Below, in pieces: positions 1-12,400 of a stretch of 64,000 nucleotides of DNA. The position numbers were made by a program, and so were the translations under genes. Source of the DNA: Anoplopoma fimbria (taxonomy: Eukaryota; Chordata; Actinopteri; Perciformes; Anoplopomatidae); contig NC_072465.1 of NCBI RefSeq assembly GCF_027596085.1, forward strand, positions 16,880,207 through 16,944,206, read 5' to 3'. Under the pieces are notes generated by a model. It was not told where the DNA came from, did not search any database, and saw nothing but the letters and a program-made list of their open reading frames with translations. How positions within the stretch are numbered: position 1 is the stretch's first letter; each line of letters starts with the position of its first letter.

Positions 1-414
1 ATAATGTGCGTATAATGCATTTATTCAGAACAGGATTTTGTTATTATTATTATTCTTGTACAATGGTAAAAGCAATACAAATTAACTAACAAAACAAGAG
101 CTCATCTCTGTCATAGCGTGTTCTACCAAGCACCTGATAACAAATTTTCCAGTTGGTAATACAGCATCCTTTAAACATGACTGAAGGCTGAATGCAAAAA
201 CCGATGCTTAAAATTCCTTAATTCAGCTGAACATAATGTATTCTCCCTGCACTGAATGAATGTAAGAAGCTCAGTTACTGAAATGCCTTCATTAATAGGG
301 ATTTTCACAGTGCATAATCATTTCACAGATAGGCTTCTGGCAAACTATAATAACATTGTTGTTTGACTGTTATGTGTTATAAAGCTTTTGTAATGTTGAA
401 AGTGCTGCATTCAG
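1..414. other. Intron sequence at window start
   Basis: AT-rich sequence upstream of the first recognisable cfap20dc exon. I see no coding segment, RNA gene or repeat of a known type here. The phase at 415 (two bases needed to finish a codon) shows that at least one more coding exon lies to the left of the window. Confidence 0.6.
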
Positions 415-3400
415 GGACACTTGGCACTATACAGCCTCATCCCCCAAAAGTGTTTGACAAGCAGGGATCTAAGAAGCTTCGGGTCTACAGTTCTGGAAGA
501 GAGAGGCAGGTATCATCAGGTAAGACGTGTTCACTGCATCTTTTATTCTCTGCTTATGTTGGAATACAGAATATAGTTTGGTGAACGTGCCATGGTTAAA
601 TATGGTAAGGTATTTATCTCTGCTTAAAAGTCACTCCAGATGCTGTACCTGATGGCCACAGAAAGAGAAGTAAAACTAGGGAGAAGTGCAGTCCTACAGC
701 CAGTTGGCGAGAGAGCAAGCAACAACCTCTGACCCTTACAGAAAAGACAAATCAACCAACAGCAGGTGAGCCTAACATCTGCCTGAATAGACGGTGAGCA
801 CGACAGCAGGAAGCAGCAGCAGGAAGACGTGTGCACTTTCAGACTGAGTGTTGGTTAGAAATGTCTAAAAAGACAGTGAAGGATGGAACAAAAGAGAATA
901 ATATCCATATTTAACTGTCTACTTTGCATGTTCTGATTCTACCAAGCAGGTCCTCTATACTTGAGGAAAAAATACCCATTCCTACTTTATAAATTAAATT
1001 CAAAATATTGCATGCATTTAAATGAGCCTGATTCTATGCTGCATACACCATCGCATTTGTTCCCCTTTTTTCTATTTTCTTTTGCACAACTCACGTAAAG
1101 GCCATTTGTAGCATTTCTGTAGGAGTACCTTCTCCTGCTCCAGCCCACGAAATCCAACCAGCACCACCACCACAAACACACCGGCATTGTCCTCACAGAA
1201 TGAGTGCACGTGCTCTGAAAGCTTATTTGTTTCCCCACAGCAATAAGCTTCTTTGCTGCAGCCGCACCCACAGACAGAGAGTAGTTAGGTCATTCATGGT
1301 AATGTGGAGCATTAAATAAAAGTCAGAGGGACATCTCCGGAGCCCAGGGTTCGCCACACAGTGGGCAATTAGAGAAAGTGATTATGCTGTTGAGAGGTTC
1401 AGATCTGCTCATTGAGGTAGAGGTGCCTCTTTCTTTGATCTCAGGTCTATCGTGGAGTTTAAGGATCGAGATTGTCTTGCACGAACACATGACTCGATGT
1501 ATCTTTCATTTAAGGTTTAAATAGATCTTACCTATATATTCAGGAACATATTGTCTGATTTTGTAACAGTGCTGTAAAATGTTCTCTTCCATCTTACCAA
1601 ATGTTGAAAAGCAAAAGATTAAAGCACAATGAAAGCTGTATTTGCTTGAAAATATGTCAGTTAGCGTTTTAAAGATGTTGGACAGAGCTGTCATTTCAAG
1701 AGTGACAGCTGTGCAGTAAACTGCTGTTCTCACTACTGGTTATGTTGTTTGTATTGTTATATTACCAACAAGATATTAGCTTAGCTGTGGTATTAACAAA
1801 ACCTACAAACATTTTACTGCGGGATAAATTTATGTTTTCTTTTGACAAGGAATGTAATTCATTACAAGTTTGCTGTTATAAATGTGTATGTGCATATAAT
1901 CAAATGGAATTAGAATGGAATTTTCTCATGATGAAGAAAATTGAAAAGGATTTATTGCTCACTGTTATTAGTTTCCTTTCATTATTCCCTACTCAGTCTT
2001 TGTGACCTTCCTCTTTATTTTGGAATTTATGTTTCAAATAGAGAACTTGTTCCTGCTGAAGTTATAAACGGTCTTGTTTTTGTTCTTTTTATTCATTTGA
2101 AAATTGTAGAAGTGTACAGCTACCCTCCTGCCAAGGAATGTTTAGGAGCAGCTCCCAGACCAGCAGAGTCTCTCTCCGGCTCGATCTGTCCAGGTCTTTC
2201 TGGTGACCTGCAGGTCTGGACCAGCTGGGAGAGTAATGAGGGGCCCGAGCCCCAGCTCACTCTGCAAGGGGAGGTGTTCACTTTCTCATCCCAGCCACAC
2301 TCACCCAAACGAGGGCAAGGCCAGGCTGACCAGGAGAAGATGGAGATGGGAGATGATCGGGTTCAGAACAAAAATGGGAGGCGGTACGAGGCCCAACTTG
2401 AGGATGACTTTATCGGCAGTGAAAGTGATGAGGTACGTCTGCTCTCAGGGAGAGACATTGAATGGGCATTAAAGTGCATCTTACAGTGTGTTGCTCTGAT
2501 ACTAATGACCATCTGCCTTAAATACACTAACAGTGTAGACAAAAAAACTGACAATTTGTCAAATGTAGGGCTCTATTTAGTGTGATCTAATTTAATCTCA
2601 ATTCATCAGAATAGATTCAGCTCATTATAATATCTTTCGCAGTTTGATTCATGTCAGTTTAGTTGTATTAGTTGCAGTGTACTTAAGATGCAGAATACTT
2701 GACTGTCTTAAAAGGACAGTGGGGTTATTTGTCATCTGATCATTTATTGATGACTCTGGGACTTATAATTAAGAATAGTAGTTTTTCTTTGTGCTGAGCA
2801 GGGAAATTAAACTGTTGAACTGAGTATAAAGATGACTATCTTCAAAGAAATGCTAATTGCTTTTACTTATTTAAAACATTATAATAAATCTGATAATTCA
2901 GATTTATGAGCTAATTTTGTTGCGCAGCTGATTAGTTGAATTTTAATACAATTTATATGGCATTAAAGTAATGTATTCTATGCACCAAGTTGAAGACAAA
3001 ATCCACCCTAAAACGCAAAAGCCTAAAAATAAAAAACAGATACTGGAAGTGTCTGTTGCATGCATGTGTCAAATCTCATGTTTGATGGTGCATTTTTTTT
3101 TTTTTTGTATATTTCCCAGAGTCAACAGGGGAAAATCTCTCTAAAACATTAATAGTAAAAGTCAGGTTTTGGTATCAGTACCTCAGGTTTCTCTCAAGAC
3201 TCATATTTCACATTGACATTGTGTGCATGTGCAGACACCTTCTGTTTGGCAAAAATGTGATTCATTTTTTAATGGTGACGTTTGTAGAGTGTAGGTTCTA
3301 AACCTCCAGTTTATTTGCCCCTGCAAAGCTCCACCCATAGTTTACATTTTTCTTTAGATTTTGAATTACTTTTGAATTACTTGTATGTTTATATTCAACT

Positions 3401-6400
3401 CTGTTGAACATGCACAACCTTTCAATTTTCCATCCTCTATTTTACATTAATTAGCCAAAAATACAGTGTTATTAGCTTATTATCAGCAGTGCCTTCTGGT
3501 ACTACTTCCCAAAACAAAACAAACCACAAAAATAATTAAAATGCATATAACTGCTTTTGGCAAGGTAGAAAGAAATTGTACACACACAAGTTACCTCATT
3601 AAATGGGAAATGATCACTTAGCCTTTTCAAACACAACCTGAATAATGATCCATCAAAAAACATTTTAAAAGAAGCCTACCTGCAATAGATGAGTATATCA
3701 ACAACTTTCTACATATCTTTGTTTTGTAAAGTGATTATTAAATATGGGTCTGTAATTCATTCATAGTAATTGGTCAGGACTAGGTTGTCCTTTTTAAGAA
3801 GCAACCAAAACTTTCTAAGCAACTGAAAAGATTTTTGAAAACACCATAGCAGGATTTTAAGACAGATGGTGAATGATTTAAGATGCTTCACTACATCCTC
3901 CAGACGCTTAGTATTGATAGCATTGAATGCTGACAAACTAGCCACATTGTTCCTGTGAGATTGCAGTTGTGGTGCTGGTTCCACGGTTTGACACGGTAGA
4001 ATTTATGTTCAGTCTGCCATTTTCAGTTTTTTATTTCTTACAAAATGACTGAAACATTCATTACACCTATTGAGCAACAAGGATATTGGGGGCGATCCGT
4101 GTTGGGGGATTATTGAACTTCTCAGCAGTAAATAAGGCACAAGAATTGTTGATATTCTTGTCCTGTTAGAAATATCAACACCTGTGTGAATTAGCAAACC
4201 GAATGTGTGCCCTTGGCTGTGTGTTGACCCTTCCACATGCTGCAACAGATCAAACGTTTCAAACAGACTACACAATTCCGTGGAAGTTTTGTCTTTGGGA
4301 TTGTCGAGGTGAATGTTAATATCGATACATCTGTTGAGATGTCAGATAGCAGCTCAGTGAAGTTATCAACAAACCATCTAAACTTGGTCTATAAATATTT
4401 AACCCTAGGATTTGTTGTGTGCCTCTCAACACAGTGCAAAGATATTCAGAGGAGACTAAATCACCACATGATTACTGCTTGCACCGAATTAGTCTTTAAA
4501 TATTGAAGCAACACCAACATCAACGTCAGGTCGAGAAGCATTCATCAAAGTTTGATGAGAACTGGTGTACTGTCTTTATTAACTGGCAAGGTTTTAGTTA
4601 AAAGACTAAAAAACAGACTATATGAAATCTGTCAAAGCTGGCCAGGGGCTTAAAACAAAAGGTGGAGTGGGAGGCCAAGGGGCCTTAGGGGAGGGAAAAT
4701 GAGGTAGGGAGAGGGAAGGGACGAGAGGTTCCAGCAGTGGCCAGTTCTTTCATTTGGTCACTGAAGTGCAAGAGAGGAGAGGATGGGGAGAAAGCACTCT
4801 ACATGAAACACTAAAAGCATTGAGACAAAGTCCCAAAGAAACACATTACAGAATATAAAATTATTTTAAAAAAGAAGATGAAACAGAATACATGGAATGC
4901 ATAACAAAAGAAAATTAGTCTTCTCTGCTCTTTTCTGTGGGGGAGATTTCAATTTTTTAAGAGGAAGGCAGCTGAAGAAAGTTAATCCTCACAGGTGATA
5001 ATTGGCATGTGAGGTAGAGACTCTCTTTTATTCTGACTACCCTCATGTTTTAAATTATCTTCAGTCAGGGTCTAAAATGGCTCTTCTTAAAGCTAGGGTT
5101 TGTAATCTTGAGAAACTAGCAAGAGTACGCTATATATTTTAAATGAGCCAACCTAAAAACCCTAGCCCAGCACTAGATCCAAACGTTGCTAAATCTAATA
5201 AGAAAGCTGCCAAGTCAGCAACACTGACAGCCCGGCACTTCAGACCTCCCTCCAAAGCCACTGCCTCAAAATGATCATTATAAACGTAAAGATACCAACA
5301 TGTACAGTTCTCACAGCTTTCTAAACATTGTATTCATTGATTACTGTTAGGATGTAATGAGAATTGGAAAATGGTTTTGGAGAAGATTACCAAACCTATC
5401 TTTCAAGGTTTCTGGTTTCTTATTTCTTGTCGTTATTTTGAATTCTCTTGTCTCTTGTCTTTGGCAGAAGGAGCCAAAGGGTGACGAAGAAACAATTTTA
5501 CTCCTGACAGACAGAACTCCTGTTTCTTAGTTGTCTTGTTGGTGTTAGTAAGTCTGTTGTTGTCCAATGTCCAAAGTGGTTCCACAAAGCCCATTCACCT
5601 CCTCATTCACTTTTAGCTGGTGGATCTTAGTTTCATGCACTGCAATATTCTCGAGAAGTTTGTGAAAGCTAACATCAGCCTTCTTCTATGTCCTCCATAA
5701 ATGAAAGTTCCAGTGATTTATACATATCCCTTTGTCCATCATTTTTTGCAGAAAAACAAGCATATCGGCAAAACAAATTTGAACAGAGCCGAGAGAAAGC
5801 AGCAAAGTGTCTGATCTTTAGGAAAGCTAGAAGTCATCGTCTGAAGATATGTGAAAGAAAACAAAATATCAAAACGCGTATCTGTGTTAAATGTTGACTT
5901 ACATGACAAACATTAATGCAGTGGGAACAATAGGTACAGTTGGAAGACATGCAACATGGGGTTGTGAAACCATTTTTTAGCACATCACATAAGCTTTGCA
6001 TTGCTAGAAGCTTTAGTACGTTCAAGCATTCGTACTCTGCCACCCTCACTATAGTAATGAATCAGACTCGGGTTAGCCTTCTGACACAAGTTGGCCTGAT
6101 TTTGATTTTCATTCATTTATGGCAGGTTGCTCATTCTTCAACTTGGAGCAATATCATCTTTCAAGGTGTTGCATCAGTTTCATGCGAATCTTTTGAGCTA
6201 ACGTTTGTTCTCAAACATGGATACATATTAAAAAGCAAAACAAAGCAATGTACCTTCAGAACTGTTTTGGAATGTATGAAATACATTAGACCAATTTAAA
6301 ATGTTATGTTTTCATTGAAATTTCAACAATTTTATATGAAAGCTGTAAAAATGGATTACGCAGTAGTTTAGCAACTTCTTTTATGACAAGCTTCTCAAGC

Positions 6401-9400
6401 GCTTATACACACGCCCACTGCAAACCCACATGTTCATAGCAACACCTATATAACACCTGTCAGTAATACATAAAGTTCATTGTTTATTCACTTGTACTTA
6501 TGAAAATGATAAAGCATTGAAGGAAAGGAGAAAATAAATAATATGTGGAGGAGGTGGGATACAACCTCAAGGGGCTAATGATAGCCTTTAACCACAAAAC
6601 AATGGTCAGAGATGAAAGAAAACGCCTCTAAAGGAGACAGAAAATGAAGAAACAGAGAGTGCCGTTCTTAGGGAAGCTTCAAACGGTCCCAATTCATGAT
6701 AAACAATGTCTACAATATGAATTTAATAAGTGTAGGTGTGCTGGCAATCTGACTGTAGATTGACTGACTGTTGAGATGGTGCAGAATAATGCCATTAGAG
6801 GAACACTGATCTATGTTTTGAATATGAAACATTCACTCCTTGTCTACAGTGTTGGCCCTGAAAAGTTTGTAGCTTTCTACTCTGTGGACAGTGGCAGCTG
6901 TATTCGGCTTTGATTCAATAGTTAAAATGGATTCCAACTGTGACCCAGTTTCACAGCAAAAGACAATGTATCAAAATGTCCACAGAAACTTTGATCAAGC
7001 ATCATCATGCTCTTTCCACACATGCTGCGTGCTCAGTTTGGTCCAAAACAATCACATTTTCTTTAGTATGGCTCATTGTCTAGCTTTCATGAACTGCCAG
7101 TCGTCTACTACACGTACCTTATGGTGGGTTTCTAACAATCATTTGGTTTACCTGTGTTGCCGGTGACAGAAGTGGTTTTTGCCACAGGACTTTTTTGAAA
7201 AGTTTCCATTGGCGTTTTTTACGCTGTGAAACTGGGTCACAGTTGGAATCTATTGTTACTATTGTGCATCCAGCTGCTGTCCTCAGCAAATGAGCAAGTT
7301 ACAAACTTTTCAGAATCACAAATCTCTCTGGGTTTCTAGGGGTGAGTGTTTGATATATCACAACTCAGGTTTTCAGCAGAGTATTCCTTTAGAGTTGAAA
7401 AGAGCCATGTACTGTGTCTGTATTTAGAATGTGTTATGTAACCTGATTGGTAGGCAACACTTTGTGAACTTTATCACTAAGTGTTAACTTTGGATCTGAG
7501 TGTGGGAGAGATTAGCAGACTTAAAGAGAATGCCATTACCCTTTTTAAATGTGAGGTTAATTTAAAGATAAACCACCATCACCTGGTCAATCCCAATGAC
7601 TGTTTGCCATCTCATTATTGTATTTCATTAAGCACACATCAATCTAAAGGGCAGAACATTTAAGTTGTTCAGTCGACATTAGAAACAGTCTACCATATAC
7701 TCTAAGGCCATGACTAATCATCCTTTTTTACAGTATTCTAAATCATTTAAAATCAAGAATTTGTCCCTGTATTTCTTTTAGGATAAGAGCTACAACGCGT
7801 TCAACCCTGTAACTCCCAGAGCTCCCAGTCCAACTTTAGATGTGCAACTTGAAGTCCATCCTGAATCTCAAAACATGGATCAAACAACAACAAAAGAGCT
7901 CAGTTCAGCTCCCACCCGTACGCAGCCTCCGTCCAGTGCGAGAGCTGAAGCAGCTGGGATCGCCCCCACCCGCTGCCTCTCACCCAGCGCGACACCCAGC
8001 AGACAGGAAGTCAAGTGTGGCCCACGTGGATCAGAGGTGGTGAACCAGGTTGTGCTTGAGAACAGCCGAGTATCGCTTTTAAGGAGACTCCTGCATGAAG
8101 TCAAATTGGATGACTCCCCACAGCACAAGGTACTGCTTATATCTACAACCGCCCTCATCCAGAGTGCTATGGCTCTGGTGTGTTTATTTTGTGACAGAGA
8201 GACAGAGCCTAGGAGGACTTGGGGAAAAAGTTTGTAATGCCGTGCTGAGAAGGATCAGACTTTGCGGTCTGTTACAAATTGAGGTTGGCCGCCGCTCCAG
8301 TTGAAAAGATCCAGGATCACAGGATAGTCAACTGGAGCGATCACAAGGCCTGAAGGGAGATCTGTCACTTGGCTGTTGGTTTTTGCATTTACGCAACTCG
8401 CTGCTGAGGCATGTCCCAGCATCCTTCATCACGGCAGCTCTTGACTGCTGATTTGTGCCAACTCCAGCAGGCGGCATTCAGTGAGGGCTTTGACTGAAAG
8501 GTTGTCAAATAAATATGACATGGAGTTGGTTTCCCTCCATGCAACCCTGGTTTATTGACTGCCATTGATTCAATACCAGGGCAACACCAGGCTTCCTTGC
8601 ATAAATCAGGTTAGCATAGCACTTTCTTAAACCAGTAGATTCACTGTTGAAGACATTTCCTCAGAGGTTCAAAACATAGACTATCCAGCACTGCCTTGAG
8701 CTATGTCTAGGACTTCTGTCTGCTGTTTTTTATTTGTTGGTTGCAAAATCAATTTGTAATCAACGAGAATCATAACAATAGGTCAGTTTTATATGGAAAA
8801 TATGCTGTTCTAATATGCATAAACACGGGATGGGACGGGAGTAATTCTTCCGTTATTGGGATGAGACAGGAATTCATTTTTTACTCTGTTGTGGGATTGG
8901 GACAGAACAGGAGTTTTTCTGTGGGAGTGGGATGGGACAGGAGTGAAAATCCACTCCTGCTTCACCCTCTAGTGTGTATGTCTGACTGTGACTAAGAACA
9001 TTCTCATTGGAATTGCTTCCAAAAAAAAGTAATTTATTTTTTTCCACAGGTAATAGCTTTAAAGGCAGAAGACAACAACACACTGAAGCCTGCTGACTCC
9101 AGCCATTACAACTTAAACGTGCTTAGCAGTCTACGAATGCATGGGGATGATGATCACGAGCTTCGAATGCTGGCAAGTCTGAAAAGGGAGCAGGAAGAAG
9201 ATGAATGTAGAGCCTCAGGCCTCAGTGCATCTCAGATCCACCACTGCAATGTCAGCATCAGCATGAGCAGTGACGACGCCTCTACCTGGACCCACATCTC
9301 CACGGTCTGTACTACCATCCTCTGCTACTCCGCATCCTTTGTTGTTGGTTCTTCACTAACGAGCGACGCTCACGTGCAGCTCATCTACTATTTACAATCA

Positions 9401-12400
9401 TTAGTACGTTGTCCTTCTCTCTATCTCCCGTCTGGAATAATTGTTTTGACCCGGGTTGATCCTCACCCTTGTTCATTTACATTTCAAGCCTGCAACTTAT
9501 GCCACCATGAAGTGCTAATGCACCTCTTTCTGCAGCGTGTTTTCTGCATTACAAAAGATTATGGAGATAGAAGCACATTAATTGGCCTCTTACAGCTTTT
9601 AAAAGCGCACTGGCATAATATCCACCGTTACCGCCAGGGACAAAAAAATTATTTAGGTCAGTTGACATGATCCCCAGACGTCTTTTTAGAATTCAAAGCT
9701 GGCATAGTTTGCTCTTGGCTATTGAAGGTCATTTAGATCTATGGTTCATTAACATAAGCACATTGCACTCATGAAGGGAGAACACTGCCGTGCCTGGCCC
9801 TACTGGGTCCACTGTACGATCCCCAGTGATCCAATCATTACAGACGCTGGCGTTATTGGCCTGTTACCGTTTCTGTTCTTGCAGGTATGCATTAATATAC
9901 TGAGATTCAAGCTGAATATATTGAATAGTGGTATTACCACAGGGATTATCATTTCAGTGGTTTTCAGAAGACACAGTGATGTGGTGACCAATAAAAACAT
10001 ATATATCTTTAGACCTTACAGTTGGTAAAGTTTTCCACGGGGACAGCAGGAAATTTACATTTGACATGATCAAACCCTGAAGTGTTGTTTTCCGTATAAG
10101 CCGCAGTGCTTTACAATTACTTAATACATATGGCAACAGCACCACCATCAGCATATTCAAATACTTCTTTGCCAATACAGACAGAGAAGAACATGCACAA
10201 AGAAAGACATTAAAGTCATTTTTCAAATACAAATATGTTGTTTTTTGTTGAGACATTGTGACAAATACAACTTTTAAAAATGATCTTATAAGTGTCTGAG
10301 AAAGAAAAAGAAAAGAGGAGATAGTTTTGGGACCTAGGAAGACGATGGTCACTGTCTGGAGATTGTGACTCCTCCAATAGAACTGACAAGACATTTCTTG
10401 TCCCTGGGTGCTGTGACTCGAGTGGCCTGCTGTTGCCTTCTATACTGTTGTTGCCTTTGCTGCTGAAACTACTGTACCAGTAACTTCACCCTCAGGCAAG
10501 TTTATATGAGAGAAAGAAAGAGATTTGATACATATTCTCTTGCGCATAACTGAGGTAAGAACTGTCAAGTCAGAGTTTTCTGTTGGATCATGGTGTTGGA
10601 TACAGCTATGACAGATTGAAGAAAGAAAACACTTTCAGGATAGAATACTCTACCTCGCTTGGCTTGAAAGTGGCAGATTCATCCTTCATTGTGAAATGAT
10701 GTTAGTCAAAGTAAACTCCAGTGGAGATGTTGAATAGGTGTTTGGTTTTGACATGGAGGTGAACTATCAAATACATATTGTGAAGGGATGAAAGGTTTAT
10801 TAAAATATTCAACTATATCACTTTTGTTAATAACAGGGGGACTTCAACAATTCATTACTGACGAGAGCAGTGTGAAGGACAGCTTTTGTTACTGATCTGA
10901 ATGACAAAATCTGCTCTTTAAAATTATACAAATGAAGGATTATCATGATATTTAGCATTCCATCTAAGATTCTGCCAGTCAGTTTCTGTGCCAGAAGCTC
11001 TCGCAGCTTTTCCCTGGTTTTATACTGAACAATCAATGTTCTGAAGAAGAGTTAGGTAATTGTACAGTGAAACAGCTCTTTACATAAATCAATACATGTC
11101 CTTTACTTTTCCTGTCAAATCTAAATGAGTTATGTCCGGCGACCCTTGAGTCTTTATTTGAACACGCCGTGTAGCCTCGGGTGTGCCAAGATGTGCCTGT
11201 GCTTTCTAAATCTCAAGCTGGCACAGCCGGCATAATCAAAAAAGGTATGAGTATATCCATAAGTACCGACCAAACAGCCTACCACTCATTTAAATCCAGC
11301 CGGCTTATTTATTAGATAAGTTTCTGATTATAATAAAATAGTTTTGATCAACAAGTTGCGATTTACTATGGGTGTACATTTTACGACCACTCGCCTCTCC
11401 TTCCAAACATGTCGAGAGCTTCCAAACACTGGGTCAGGACCCACAGTTTGGTCGTAGGAGATTTTATTGGGCTGGCCAAATACATTTGCTGATTTCTTCC
11501 ATTGCGTTTTATTAAAAATGTATGTCTGCAGCACACCTTGGAGCCACATAAGGGAGCCTGAATGTTTGAATTGTTCTGATAATTTTAGCCTTCTTATAAC
11601 TAATAATTATTCAACATATATATATTTCAATAAAACATGCATAAAGCAAAGTCGTGATTTATCAAACAAATATCTATTCAAATGGTTGGTTTACCTTTTC
11701 TAGACAATATAAGGTGATGCAGAAATGACTGTAGAAATGGTCAGGAATGTTCATTTACACAAAAATTTGCTCTTCTTACTATGTATATATTAGGCCTATT
11801 GTCATTTTGAAAACAGTGGGTTCCCAGAAAAAAAAAGTTTGGGAATCACTGCTCTATGTGAATATGTGTACATGTGTGCACATGCTCAGCTGAGAGGTTG
11901 TGTCCTGCAGAGGAGAGGGCTCAGAGTTGTCTTCAGGGTTTGACAGGGGACATCCTCAGTGAAGGTGTTAATAATAACAAAATAATAAATAAGGCCTAAT
12001 TATTCTTAATCACAAAAGTTCTGATCAATTAGGAGTAAGCATGGATTAAAATAGAAATAGCTATTTACAGACTGTGTGTTAAAATGCACAAGAAGTTGAA
12101 TTCTCCTTAATAAATAATTCACTATATGTTCACAATCAGGTAGGCAGACTCATTCAAATATTCAACAGTAAAGTCTGTATATATGATGGAATAGTGTTTT
12201 GGTTTTTTTGATCTATGGGGAAATGCCCCCTGAACACCCCAACTCAAATTGTTTCTTGCACTCATTAAATCAAACAAGCCCACCTAAATTAAAATGTCTA
12301 GCTAAGTAATTTATTTGAGCACTGGCATTGAGCCAGGTTTCTATTGGGATAAAAACATCGGTGTAGCTTCGTTAAATAACACATGTACTAAGTCCAATTT

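Noticed and set aside
1941..2585. 214-residue open frame taken as a separate gene
   Set aside because: Only 2110-2432 is coding, as an in-phase cfap20dc exon; the ends run into intron sequence.
9119..9670. Open frame running past the cfap20dc exon at 9050-9304
   Set aside because: The family-conserved segment stops at the THIST end and the next conserved segment starts at 14694 in the right phase, so the extension is intron, unless retained.
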